From: CBDCRK01 sp965220955
GTDB taxonomy: Bacteria; Desulfobacterota; Binatia; Bin18; CBDCRK01
Direction: 5' to 3'
Assembly (NCBI GenBank): GCA_965220955.1
Contig: CBDCRK010000035.1
Coordinates: forward strand, 124,001-188,000
DNA length: 64,000 nucleotides
The notes under the pieces were generated by a model that did not search any database, was not told the origin of the DNA, and worked only from the letters and a program-made list of their open reading frames with translations. A program made the translations under genes and the position numbers. Within the stretch, counting starts at the first letter, position 1, and the number at the start of each line of letters is the position of its first letter. Shown here in pieces: positions 22,806 through 31,424 of this stretch.

Positions 22806-25007
22806 ATGGCAACCAACAAAACGAACCCCTATGTCTACATTGACATGAATGAAGACCAGGGGGAACATCGCTCCTCGACCCCTAACCCCCGACCTCCAGC
22901 TTCATCTCTACGCTTCGCTCTGCAGGCGTTAAAGAAACCGGTTCAGTATCTCAAAGGGGTGGGCCCGCGCCGAGCCGAACAGCTTGGGCGGCTTGGGATT
23001 GGGACCGTTGAGGATCTCCTTTACCATTTGCCATTCCGCTATCAGGACAGGCGCGAAGTTAAAAAGATCCGCGACCTGGCAATCGGTGAGGAGGCAGCAA
23101 CCGTTGGCGAGATTACCCGCTTAAGCGAGCGCTTTATGAGCCGACGCCGCAGATGGGTGCTTGAAGGAGTGATCCGGGACGAAACCGGCTTCCTTTTTCT
23201 CCTCTGGTACCATCAGGTCCGCTACTTTCAGCAGCGCTACCGCATAGGGCAACGTGTGCTCCTATATGGCGGGGTGGAAATGGGAATGAAAGGCGGGAAG
23301 TGGATGATCCATCCGGATATGGAATCTCTGGAAGAGGACGCAGAAACAGCCCGTATCTTGTCGGTGTACAACAAGACAACAGAGATGACAGCCGGGACTA
23401 TACGTCGTATTGTCTATCGGGCAGTAGAGGAACATGCCGCTCAGGTTCCCACTGCTCTGCCCCCGGAGATGATGACCCGTCATGGGCTTATGGACTTAAC
23501 CGACGCCCTGCGTTTTTTACACCTTCCTCCCTTGGATGCTGACATTGCTGCGCTCAACATGGCCACCTCATCAGCCCACCGTTCGGTGGTGTTTGATGAG
23601 TTGTTTTATCTCCAGCTGGGTATGGCCCTACGTAAAGGAGCCACAGCCAAACAAGAAGGCATTTCCTTTACTCCCGGTTCGCTCTCCCACAGGCTAGGGG
23701 AGATCCTGCCTTTTGCTCTTACCGGGGCGCAGAAGCGGGTGCTGACGGAGATTTTCGCCGATATGGCCGTCTCCCATCCTATGAATCGTTTGGTCCAGGG
23801 GGACGTGGGTAGTGGCAAGACCATTGTTGCCTTCTTTGCCGCGCTGGTGGTGAATGACACTGGCTATCAGGCAGCTTTTATGGCACCGACCGAACTTTTG
23901 GCCGAGCAGCACTTTAATAACCTTTCGGCTCTGGCCAAGGAGTTAGGGGTATCGGTTGCGCTTCTTACCGGTGAGGTGAGAGGAAAGAAAAGACAGGAAA
24001 TCTATGACCAAGTGCGGAGTGGAGAGGTAGGGCTTGTCATTGGTACCCATGCGCTTATCCAGGAAGGGGTAGAATTTCATCGGCTTGGCCTGGGCATTGT
24101 GGATGAACAGCACCGGTTTGGGGTGATGCAGCGGGCAGCCCTCAAGCGGTTAGGAGAAAAGCTGGACGTATTGCTGATGACGGCCACACCCATCCCTCGT
24201 ACCCTGGCTTTGACGTTCTATGGAGACCTCGATGTCTCCCTTCTCGATGAACTCCCCCCTGGGCGCAAACCGGTCACTACTCATATCTCTCACGAGGGAC
24301 AGCGGGAACGTGTCTACCGGGCAGTCAAAGCCGAGCTCGACCAGGGTCACCAGGCGTATGTGATTTACCCTCTGGTGGAAGAGTCAAGTAAATTGGATCT
24401 TAAAGCCGCCACTACCATGGCGCAGGAACTATCGCAGACCTTTTTCGCCGCCTACCACGTTGGCTTGGTACACGGACGTATGAAGGGCGAGGAGAAAGAA
24501 AGCGTTATGCGTCGCTTCAAGGCCGGGGAGTATCAACTTTTGGTTTCGACCACAGTCATTGAGGTGGGCATTGATGTGCCCAACGCTACGGTCATGGTGA
24601 TTGAACATGCGGAACGATTTGGTTTGGCCCAGCTTCACCAGCTACGTGGTCGGGTAGGCAGAGGGGATACACCTTCTTTCTGCTACTTGCTGGCCCAGTA
24701 TTCTCCTGCCGACGACGCCCATCGGCGGCTGCAAGTGATGGTAGAAACCAACGACGGATTTCGTATTGCCGAGGCAGACCTTGCCTTTCGGGGTCCTGGG
24801 GAGTTCCTTGGCACGCGGCAGTCGGGTCTACCTGACTTTCGCGTGGCTAACATTGTACGGGATAGTCAGATCTTAGAGGCAGCCAGGCGGGAAGCCCTGC
24901 ACTGGCTGGAGAGAGACCCAGAGCTGTCTCTGCCCGTTTCTCGACGCTTACGCCGTGTGCTTGAGGATCGCTGGGTGGGGAGGCTGGAGCTGGCGCGGGT
25001 AGGGTGA
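22806..25007 (+). CDS. recG: ATP-dependent DNA helicase RecG
   Basis: A 733-residue branch-migration helicase that remodels stalled forks and Holliday junctions. Layout: a low-complexity N-terminal stretch, then QYLKGVGPRRAEQLGRLGI (HhH-like start of the wedge region), the OB-fold wedge domain (about 75-200), helicase motifs GDVGSGKT near residue 338 (Walker A), DEQH near residue 434 and TATPIPRT near residue 459, and the C-terminal TRG region with LAQLHQLRGRVGRG. The start at ATG 22806 is supported by AAAGGTGGAG at 22792-22801; an in-frame alternative upstream at 22761 has none. The first 45 residues include a Pro/Ser stretch encoded by a C-rich repeat and match no family. Confidence 0.95.
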   Translation: MATNKTNPYVYIDMNEDQGEHRSSTPNPRPPASSLRFALQALKKPVQYLKGVGPRRAEQLGRLGIGTVEDLLYHLPFRYQDRREVKKIRDLAIGEEAATVGEITRLSERFMSRRRRWVLEGVIRDETGFLFLLWYHQVRYFQQRYRIGQRVLLYGGVEMGMKGGKWMIHPDMESLEEDAETARILSVYNKTTEMTAGTIRRIVYRAVEEHAAQVPTALPPEMMTRHGLMDLTDALRFLHLPPLDADIAALNMATSSAHRSVVFDELFYLQLGMALRKGATAKQEGISFTPGSLSHRLGEILPFALTGAQKRVLTEIFADMAVSHPMNRLVQGDVGSGKTIVAFFAALVVNDTGYQAAFMAPTELLAEQHFNNLSALAKELGVSVALLTGEVRGKKRQEIYDQVRSGEVGLVIGTHALIQEGVEFHRLGLGIVDEQHRFGVMQRAALKRLGEKLDVLLMTATPIPRTLALTFYGDLDVSLLDELPPGRKPVTTHISHEGQRERVYRAVKAELDQGHQAYVIYPLVEESSKLDLKAATTMAQELSQTFFAAYHVGLVHGRMKGEEKESVMRRFKAGEYQLLVSTTVIEVGIDVPNATVMVIEHAERFGLAQLHQLRGRVGRGDTPSFCYLLAQYSPADDAHRRLQVMVETNDGFRIAEADLAFRGPGEFLGTRQSGLPDFRVANIVRDSQILEAARREALHWLERDPELSLPVSRRLRRVLEDRWVGRLELARVG
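22873..22903. repeat. C-rich repeat inside the recG 5' end
   Basis: A stretch containing GACCCCTAACCCCCGACC is the reverse complement of the GGGTTAGGGGTC type of unit found in the carA insertion. It encodes a Pro-rich segment (STPNPRPPAS) near the RecG N-terminus. Confidence 0.5.
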
Positions 25008-25038
25008 TTTGGGAATCGAGCACACGGCTCCAGCTGAA

Positions 25039-25428
25039 CTACCAAAGCGTTTTCACATGGGGATAGTTTAGAATTTTTTCGTCTTTGGTGACCAAGACCG
25101 CACCCATGGTGAGAGCAGTAGCAATAATAATACGATCGGCAGGGTCGCTATGGAGTGGGTCGGGTAAATAGATCGATCTGAGGGCGATGACATTGTCGAC
25201 TGGTACAAAATTCAAGAAGGGTAGAGCCTCCGACTTTACTATCCTTACATCCATGGTGAACCGTAGCCGATCTTTAGTTACGAGGAGAGCTACCTCCCAG
25301 ATGCTTATGGACGAGACATAAATTATTTTATTTGTCGTTGCTTCGCCAATGACTTTTCTCCCAATATTGGAGAGATCTTCAGGGTTACTGATCCACCAAA
25401 CCCATATATGGGTAGCCAGAACAATCAC
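25039..25428 (-). CDS. VapC-type PIN-domain toxin with first catalytic Asp replaced
   Basis: A 129-residue PIN-domain protein of the VapC/PhoT-like type that normally cuts RNA. It starts VIVLATHIWVWW, where relatives have VLDTHxWxWW: the first active-site Asp is Ala (codon GCT instead of GAT, one base). The other expected acids are present: Glu in SISIWEVALL near residue 43, the Asp pair in SDPADRIIIATA near residue 95 and Asp in VTKDEKI near residue 115. The GTG start overlaps the antitoxin stop (GTGA), the usual coupling. The protein is therefore likely a complete but inactive toxin that may still bind its antitoxin and operator. Confidence 0.82.
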   Translation of the reverse strand: MIVLATHIWVWWISNPEDLSNIGRKVIGEATTNKIIYVSSISIWEVALLVTKDRLRFTMDVRIVKSEALPFLNFVPVDNVIALRSIYLPDPLHSDPADRIIIATALTMGAVLVTKDEKILNYPHVKTLW

Positions 25429-25658
25429 TTGAACGACTCCCCGTCCTCCAAACCCACAGGTTCAGTTGGGGTTTCATACTTCAGTACTGACTGGCGTAAC
25501 TCTTTCAAAATCTCCTTTGCCTCTCCTGAGTACGGCACGATTTTCAAGACCGACCTACCGTGGTCGGTAATAATCAATTCTTTGCGTGTTTTTTCCACTT
25601 GACGAAAGTACTCCGGAGCACGAGGCTTAAATCTGGATTTCGAGACAGCGTTGGCCAT
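25425..25658 (-). CDS. Phd/YefM-type antitoxin
   Basis: A 77-residue antitoxin with the Phd N-terminal fold (SRFKPRAPEYFRQVEKTRKELIITDHGRSVLKIVP) and a charged toxin-binding tail. Partner of the PIN protein encoded immediately downstream with a 4-base overlap. The ATG at 25658 is preferred because GGAG lies nine bases upstream; an ATG at 25673 would add five residues. It normally binds the toxin and represses its own promoter. Confidence 0.78.
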   Translation of the reverse strand: MANAVSKSRFKPRAPEYFRQVEKTRKELIITDHGRSVLKIVPYSGEAKEILKELRQSVLKYETPTEPVGLEDGESFK

Positions 25659-25801
25659 GACAAACCGCTCCATTTTGTTGGGTAATTTCGAACAAAAATT
25701 ACTATGGTCATCGACTATGGTCAGTATATTGCGGTTCTCAACTTTAACTTTTCTAGGAGGGACCAGAAAGTGGTGGAGGTTCCCCTGGAGCTGTTGTCAT
25801 T

Positions 25802-25837
25802 ATAGTGAAAGAAGCTGAGCTCAGCTTCTTTCACTAT
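25802..25837. repeat. perfect 36-bp palindrome without a loop
   Basis: The 18 bases at 25802-25819 are the exact reverse complement of 25820-25837 (centre GAGCTC). There is no spacer and no T-run after it, so a simple terminator is unlikely. It lies between the Phd/VapC pair and the aminotransferase operon. Confidence 0.9.
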
Positions 25838-25882
25838 CAACAACCTGACGTTTAGTTCCGCATTTGACCCCCTCTGATAAAT

Positions 25883-25995
25883 ATATTATTAGGTAAGCGC
25901 TCAACAGCTGGCTATGGTGTTGTTTCGGTAGCCTTTCTAGCGTCGATCGCAATAGATATCATAGCCATAAATACTGAACGCTTACCTAATAATAT
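25883..25995. repeat. 113-bp inverted-repeat element, MITE-like or operator
   Basis: The 17 bases ATATTATTAGGTAAGCG at 25883-25899 recur exactly inverted at 25979-25995. A second inner pair, GGCTATG (25910-25916) and CATAGCC (25961-25967), extends the symmetry. The right end lies 20 bases before the aminotransferase ATG, and a TATAAC (25998-26003) sits just outside it. It could be a miniature mobile element or a large operator. Confidence 0.6.
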
Positions 25996-26014
25996 GCTAT
26001 AACGACTAGCACTT

Positions 26015-27220
26015 ATGGATTTACCACGGATTAAGAGACTCCCCCCGTACCTCTTTGCCACTTTAGATAGAATGAAGCTGGAGGCAAGGTGGGAAGGCGA
26101 GGATATTATTGACTTTGGCATGGGTAACCCGGACCATGGCTCCCCTCCACATGTGGTTCAGAAGCTTATTGAGGCTGCGGCCAAACCGCCGAACCATCGC
26201 TATTCAGCTTCGCGGGGCATCTACAAACTGCGGGTAGCGATCAGTAACTGGTATCGCCGTCGGTTTGATGTAGAGATCGACCCGGATGCTGAGGCAGTGG
26301 TCACCATCGGCTCTAAAGAGGGACTGGGACACTTGGCGCTTGCCCTGCTTGGTCCAGGCGATGTTGCCCTCTGTCCGAGCCCTACCTATCCCATTCACCA
26401 GTATTCTATTATTATTGCCAATGCTGACCTCCATGTGGTACCACTCAAACCCGGGGAAGATTTTTTTCCTCTTCTACAGGCGGCAGTGCAGCAGTGTTGG
26501 CCCAAGCCTAAGCTCTTGCTTTTGAATTTTCCTCATAACCCTACCACTACGGTTGTTGATTTAGAATTTTTTCGCCGGGTCGTTCGTTTTGCCCGTGAGC
26601 ACGATCTTTTTGTGGTCCATGACTTCGCCTATGCTGACCTCTACTTTGACGGTTATCAGCCGCCCAGCTTGCTACAAGTTCCTGGCGCCAAAGAGATTAG
26701 TGTGGAGTTCTTTACCCTCTCTAAGAGCTACGACATGCCTGGCTGGCGGGTGGGGTTTGCCTGTGGTAATCGGGAGGTGTTGGCAGGATTGGCTCGCCTC
26801 AAGAGTTATATGGACTACGGCATTTTTCCGCCTATCCAGATCGCGGCCATCCACGCGTTAAACGGTCCGCAGAATTATGTCGAAACTGTGCGTACACGTT
26901 ACCACAGAAGACGGAACACCCTAATTGACGGACTGGCACGGATAGGTTGGTCTATCCCTAAGCCTAAGGGCACAATGTTTGTCTGGGCAGAGATACCAGA
27001 GCCCTTTCAATCTATGGGTTCCATGGAATTTGCCAAATTTTTGCTCACTGAGGCTAAGGTTGCGGTTTCTCCGGGAATTGGCTTTGGCCCTTATGGTGAG
27101 GGGTATGTGCGGTTTGCCCTTATTGAGAATGAACATCGTACCCGGCAGGCGGTGCGTGGTATCCGGCGGGCGTTTGGTGACCTGTTTCTTCCCCGTGTCA
27201 AAAAAGCGAGCGTGGGCTAA
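26015..27220 (+). CDS. class I/II PLP aminotransferase, AlaC-like
   Basis: A 401-residue fold-type I aminotransferase. Residues match the AlaC/LL-DAP-like group: DFGMGNPDHGSP near residue 34, GSKEGLGHLALAL near residue 98, NFPHNPT near residue 171, DFAYADLYFDG near residue 204, SLSKSYDMPGWRVGF-like segment near residue 236 with the Schiff-base Lys in TLSKSYDMPGWR, and the carboxylate-binding Arg in YVRFAL near residue 369. AlaC-type enzymes interconvert glutamate/pyruvate with alanine/2-oxoglutarate. The operon with hom and thrC would also fit an aspartate aminotransferase role. The stop overlaps the hom start by one base (TAATG). Confidence 0.87.
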   Translation: MDLPRIKRLPPYLFATLDRMKLEARWEGEDIIDFGMGNPDHGSPPHVVQKLIEAAAKPPNHRYSASRGIYKLRVAISNWYRRRFDVEIDPDAEAVVTIGSKEGLGHLALALLGPGDVALCPSPTYPIHQYSIIIANADLHVVPLKPGEDFFPLLQAAVQQCWPKPKLLLLNFPHNPTTTVVDLEFFRRVVRFAREHDLFVVHDFAYADLYFDGYQPPSLLQVPGAKEISVEFFTLSKSYDMPGWRVGFACGNREVLAGLARLKSYMDYGIFPPIQIAAIHALNGPQNYVETVRTRYHRRRNTLIDGLARIGWSIPKPKGTMFVWAEIPEPFQSMGSMEFAKFLLTEAKVAVSPGIGFGPYGEGYVRFALIENEHRTRQAVRGIRRAFGDLFLPRVKKASVG

Positions 27221-28548
27221 TGGATCGGACAGCGATCAAGCTCGGTCTTATGGGCCTGGGTACCGTGGGCACCGGAGTGGTGAGACTCCTGCAGAGTAAT
27301 CGCCGATCCATTGAGGAAAAGCTGGGTCGGCGGCTGCGCCTGGTAGCAGTTGCCGACCGCGGCATTGGGCGCGGAGAGAGGATCGATATCCAGAATATTC
27401 CGGACGTTCATCTCACTTCTGATCCCCGACAGATAGTGACTGATCCAGAGGTCGATGTTGTTATTGAACTCATTGGGGGGACCCATCCCGCCAATGATCT
27501 CGTCCTGGAGGCTATAGCCCAAGGTAAGGATGTAGTCACAGCCAATAAAGCACTTTTGGCTCTGTACGGGGAGGAGATTTTTACTGCTGCTGAGGAGCGT
27601 GGGGTCAGTGTAGGGTTTGAAGCAAGTGTGGCTGGCGGCATTCCCATTATCCGTACGCTCAGAGAAGGACTTGCGGCTGATCGTAACCTGGCGATTTACG
27701 GTATTGTAAACGGCACCTGCAACTACATTCTCACCACCATGAGTGACGAAGGGAAAGATTTTGCTGAGGTGTTGGGAGAAGCGCAGGAGAAGGGGCTTGC
27801 CGAGGCCGACCCTAGCTTTGACATTGACGGGATTGATGCTGCACATAAGCTGACACTTCTTACTACCCTTGCCTTTAGTGTGCGTGTGCCTTTCTCGGCG
27901 ATTTACACTGAAGGAGTTCGCCGTATTAGCCAAACGGACATCTTTTTTGCCCGTGAATTTGGCTACACAATCAAGCTGCTGGCCATTGCTAAAGAGACTG
28001 ACAGAGGGATTGAAGCCCGCGTGCATCCCACTATGATCCCCCGCCGCAGCCTACTTGCCGATGTTGGGGGAGCGTACAACGCCATCTATGTGCGGGGAGA
28101 GGCGTTGGGTTCAAGCCTGTACTTCGGCCAGGGGGCAGGAATGCTGCCAACGGCCACGGCGGTACTCTCTGATGTGATCGAGGTGGCCCGCAATCGTTCC
28201 CTGGAGGTCGGTTTGCGCATTCCTCCATTAGGATGTCCATGGGAGCGGCTCCAGCGTGTACCTGTCCGCTCGATGAATGAGTTGATGAGCGAGTACTATC
28301 TGCGGTTTATGGCGGTGGACCGACCTGGGGTGTTGGCCAAAATCTCGGGAATCTTGGGTGCTCACGAGATCAGCATAGCCTCAGTGATCCAAAAGGGGCA
28401 CAGCCAGGAAGAGAAAACAGTGCCGCTCGTCCTGCGTACCCATGAGGCCAGAGAACAAGCGCTTAAGCAGGCCCTTAAGGAGATTGATCGGCTTTCCGTG
28501 GTGGAAGGTGAGTCGGTTTTTATTCGGATCGAAGAGAATTTAGGCTAG
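27220..28548 (+). CDS. hom: homoserine dehydrogenase with ACT domain
   Basis: A 442-residue enzyme reducing aspartate semialdehyde to homoserine. N-terminal Rossmann domain with GLMGLGTVGTGVVRLL; catalytic domain with NGTCNYILTTM near residue 163 and DPSFDIDGIDAAHKL near residue 198 (substrate-binding Asp/Glu and catalytic Lys). C-terminal ACT regulatory domain from about residue 360 (YLRFMAVDRPGVLAKISGIL), which in relatives senses threonine. Translation is coupled to the aminotransferase upstream; thrC begins 13 bases downstream. Confidence 0.95.
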   Translation: MDRTAIKLGLMGLGTVGTGVVRLLQSNRRSIEEKLGRRLRLVAVADRGIGRGERIDIQNIPDVHLTSDPRQIVTDPEVDVVIELIGGTHPANDLVLEAIAQGKDVVTANKALLALYGEEIFTAAEERGVSVGFEASVAGGIPIIRTLREGLAADRNLAIYGIVNGTCNYILTTMSDEGKDFAEVLGEAQEKGLAEADPSFDIDGIDAAHKLTLLTTLAFSVRVPFSAIYTEGVRRISQTDIFFAREFGYTIKLLAIAKETDRGIEARVHPTMIPRRSLLADVGGAYNAIYVRGEALGSSLYFGQGAGMLPTATAVLSDVIEVARNRSLEVGLRIPPLGCPWERLQRVPVRSMNELMSEYYLRFMAVDRPGVLAKISGILGAHEISIASVIQKGHSQEEKTVPLVLRTHEAREQALKQALKEIDRLSVVEGESVFIRIEENLG

Positions 28549-28561
28549 GTGGGGTGTTACT

Positions 28562-29989
28562 ATGGTAGAGGAAAATGTTGCTGCGCCTGCCAGCCAGCAG
28601 GCAGGCGATGAAGCCAGACCGTCTGCCAACAGGGACTATGAGTACCGGGCTTGGTTCCAGTGCCTGGGCGGTTGTAAGGAGCAATACCCGCTTAACGAAG
28701 TAATCTACTACTGCCCACGGTGTAACAACCTGCTTGATGTCCAGCACGATGTTGCCGCACTTACCCAGCATCCTCCTTTATATTGGCAGAAGCTTTTTGA
28801 TGAACGCTACCGCCGCACAACTTACCCTTATGGGAGTGGAGTGTGGGGCAAAAAAGAAATGGTATGCCCGGCAGTAGAAAATGACAACATAGTTTCCATG
28901 TACGAAGGAGGATCCAACCTCTTCTGGGCGGAACGCCTGGGTAAACAGCTTGGAGTGGAGGATCTATGGGTTAAACAGTGTGGGAATAGTCACACGGGTT
29001 CGTTCAAAGATCTGGGGATGACGGTGCTAGTCTCCATGGTCAAGCAGATGATTGCTGAGGGAAAACGTATTCCCGCGGTGGCCTGTGCCTCTACAGGAGA
29101 TACCTCAGCTGCACTGGCTGCTTACTGTGCTGCTGCCGGGATTCCCGCTATTGTGATCCTGCCTCGCAACCGTGTCTCTACCGCCCAGCTGATTCAGCCC
29201 ATGGCCAACGGGGCATTGACCCTTTCTTTGAATACGGACTTCGACGGCTGCATGCGGGTGGTGCGAGAGCTGTGTACTCGGGAGAATGTTTATCTAGCCA
29301 ACTCTATGAATAGCCTGCGCCTAGAGGGACAAAAAACCGTCTCTGTTGAGATTGTCCAGCAATTCGACTGGGAGGTCCCCGATGTGGTCATTGTTCCTGG
29401 GGGCAACCTGGGCAATATTACCGCCATTGGCCGGGGTTTCCTTATGATGCGGGAGATGGGTATCATCAACCGTTTGCCACGCTTGGTGTGTGCCCAGAGC
29501 ATGCAGGCCAATCCCCTCTACCGTAGCTACCTCACTGGGTTTCGCCGGTATCGTCCTATGCGGGCAAAAAAGACTCTGGCCTCGGCCATCCAGATCGGGA
29601 ATCCGGTAAGCATTGAGAAGGCGATGAAAATTCTTGCGGTCTTTGATAGTGTTGTGGAACAGGCCACCGAAGAAGAGCTGGCTGAGGCTACAGCGCTGGC
29701 CGACCGCACTGGCCTCTTCAACTGTCCGCACACTGGAGTGGCCCTGGCCGCGCTTTTGAAGCTTGTTGCCCGTGAAGAGATCAAGCCCGACCATCGGGTG
29801 GTGGTGATCTCTACTGCCCATGGGCTGAAGTTCACCGAGTTTAAGCGACGCTACCACGAAGAAAAACTGAAAGGAATGAAGATTCGGTATGCCAACCTGC
29901 CAGTAGAACTGCCTGCCGATTACAACAAGGTCCGAGATCAGATTTTTCGGGTTATGGATGAGTGGTCGATAAAAGGGAAGGAGGATTGA
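28562..29989 (+). CDS. thrC: threonine synthase with N-terminal zinc ribbon
   Basis: A 475-residue PLP-dependent fold-type II enzyme converting phosphohomoserine to threonine. After a 25-residue unique start comes a ribbon with C..GC and CPRCNNLLD cysteines (residues 38-65). The catalytic core has the PLP Lys in GNSHTGSFKDLG near residue 150 and the phosphate loop VPGGNLGN near residue 279. Zinc-ribbon threonine synthases of this kind are usual in archaea and many deep bacteria. Its 3' end runs up to the apgM-like gene, whose start lies just after the thrC stop. Confidence 0.93.
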   Translation: MVEENVAAPASQQAGDEARPSANRDYEYRAWFQCLGGCKEQYPLNEVIYYCPRCNNLLDVQHDVAALTQHPPLYWQKLFDERYRRTTYPYGSGVWGKKEMVCPAVENDNIVSMYEGGSNLFWAERLGKQLGVEDLWVKQCGNSHTGSFKDLGMTVLVSMVKQMIAEGKRIPAVACASTGDTSAALAAYCAAAGIPAIVILPRNRVSTAQLIQPMANGALTLSLNTDFDGCMRVVRELCTRENVYLANSMNSLRLEGQKTVSVEIVQQFDWEVPDVVIVPGGNLGNITAIGRGFLMMREMGIINRLPRLVCAQSMQANPLYRSYLTGFRRYRPMRAKKTLASAIQIGNPVSIEKAMKILAVFDSVVEQATEEELAEATALADRTGLFNCPHTGVALAALLKLVAREEIKPDHRVVVISTAHGLKFTEFKRRYHEEKLKGMKIRYANLPVELPADYNKVRDQIFRVMDEWSIKGKED

Positions 29990-29994
29990 AGAGA

Positions 29995-31221
29995 ATGAAG
30001 TATGTGGTCTTGCAGGGCGACGGCATGGCGGACTGGCCAGTGGAAGAATTAGGAGGGAAAACTCCTCTGCAGTACGCCCACACACCTAATATGGACCGGA
30101 TAGCCTCTCAGGGACTTTTGGGCATGACCCACACCATCCCTTCTAACTTTCCTGCGGGAAGCGATGTTGGAACTATGGGTCTTCTTGGCTATGATCCTCG
30201 CCACTTTCATACCGGCCGCTCACCTATTGAGGCTGCTGCCATGGGGGTGGAGTTAGGACCGCAAGACATTGCTTTTCGCTGTAACTTGGTGACCTTGAGC
30301 ATAGATGAGAAGGGTGAGGAGGTCATGGACGATTTCACTGCGGGCCACATCTCCAGTGAGGAAGCAGCAGAATTGATAAAAAGCCTGCAGACAAAACTTG
30401 GGGATGGCAAAATCGAGTTCCATCCCGGTGTCAGTTATCGTCATCTTCTGGTCTGGCGACGAGGGAAGGAACAGATGACCACCACTCCACCCCACGACAT
30501 TATCGGAAAGCCGATAGCTCCTTACCTGCCGGTGGGAGAGGGAGGAGACTTGCTGGGTGAGTTAATGACAAGGTCAAGAGAAATTCTGGACCGTCATAGA
30601 GTTAATCAGCACCGCACAGAGCAGGGAGAAAAGGCGGCGACGTCCATCTGGCTCTGGGGACAGGGCCGGCGTCCGTCTCTGCCATCACTACAAGAGCGCT
30701 TCGGACTTGGGGGGGCGGTGATCTCGGCAGTGGACTTAGTCCGGGGGATCGGTGTATTGATGGGGCTTAAGGTCATTGAGGTGCCGGGTGCCACTGGGTT
30801 TCTTGATACCAATTATCTGGGGAAGGCCCAGTATGGACTTGCGTCTCTCAGGGAGAGAGACTTTCTGTTTCTTCATGTTGAAGCAACAGACGAGGCTGGC
30901 CATATGGGGGCGGCAGACAAAAAGGTACAGGCCTTAGAGGATTTCGACAATAAAGTGGTGGGGACAATCCTTAGCGGCCTTGTTGAGTTTCCTGAATGGC
31001 GGATTCTCCTGATGCCAGACCATGCTACTCCGGTGGCCCTAAAGACTCACTCTCCTGACCCTGTACCCTTTGCCATTCTATCTTCAGCCGACAGCAAAGA
31101 AGGGCAGGTAAAATCTCGGGGATATAACGAGCGTGATGCGCAGGAAACAGGTATGGTGGTGCCCGAGGCATGGACGATTATGGAGAGATTTATCCAGGGC
31201 GAGCTTTTGGCTCCTCTTTAA
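29995..31221 (+). CDS. ApgM-type 2,3-bisphosphoglycerate-independent phosphoglycerate mutase, possible homoserine kinase analogue
   Basis: A 408-residue alkaline-phosphatase-superfamily protein of the archaeal ApgM group (COG3635 type). Metal and nucleophile sites: VVLQGDGMADWP at the N-terminus, TPNMDRIASQG, GSDVGTMGLLGYDP near residue 53, HVEATDEAGHMG near residue 298 and LMPDHATP near residue 342. Position directly after hom and thrC, with no thrB visible, fits the published proposal that such proteins replace homoserine kinase in organisms lacking ThrB; the operon suggests that here. The start at 29995 was chosen because the family begins MKYVV and GGAGG is upstream at 29980-29984; an in-frame start at 29962 lies inside thrC. 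Confidence 0.88.
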   Translation: MKYVVLQGDGMADWPVEELGGKTPLQYAHTPNMDRIASQGLLGMTHTIPSNFPAGSDVGTMGLLGYDPRHFHTGRSPIEAAAMGVELGPQDIAFRCNLVTLSIDEKGEEVMDDFTAGHISSEEAAELIKSLQTKLGDGKIEFHPGVSYRHLLVWRRGKEQMTTTPPHDIIGKPIAPYLPVGEGGDLLGELMTRSREILDRHRVNQHRTEQGEKAATSIWLWGQGRRPSLPSLQERFGLGGAVISAVDLVRGIGVLMGLKVIEVPGATGFLDTNYLGKAQYGLASLRERDFLFLHVEATDEAGHMGAADKKVQALEDFDNKVVGTILSGLVEFPEWRILLMPDHATPVALKTHSPDPVPFAILSSADSKEGQVKSRGYNERDAQETGMVVPEAWTIMERFIQGELLAPL

Positions 31222-31297
31222 AACTGACAGCTAGTAATGTGTTATCTAAATCGAACCATATAAGAAAGATTGGTACAGCAGGTCCGGGCCTCTGTGG

Positions 31298-31382
31298 TAG
31301 GGGCGAATCTCGTATTCGCCCTGTTATTGCGGCCTCTGACCTAGAGCGATCACCAGGGTCGCCGATCGCGGACCGCCCCTAC
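31298..31382. repeat. extragenic palindromic repeat (GTAGGGGCG...CGCCCCTAC family), copy 1
   Basis: Opens with GTAGGGGCGAATCTCGTATT, followed by CGCCC, and closes with GCGGACCGCCCCTAC: two short hairpins whose outer ends are complementary. Three more members of the same family are in this window (41030, 49575, 63475). It sits just left of the insertion sequence. Confidence 0.7.
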
Positions 31383-31424
31383 ATTAGTGTACTAATGTCC
31401 TGTAGTCTGCTCTATAAATAGGAT

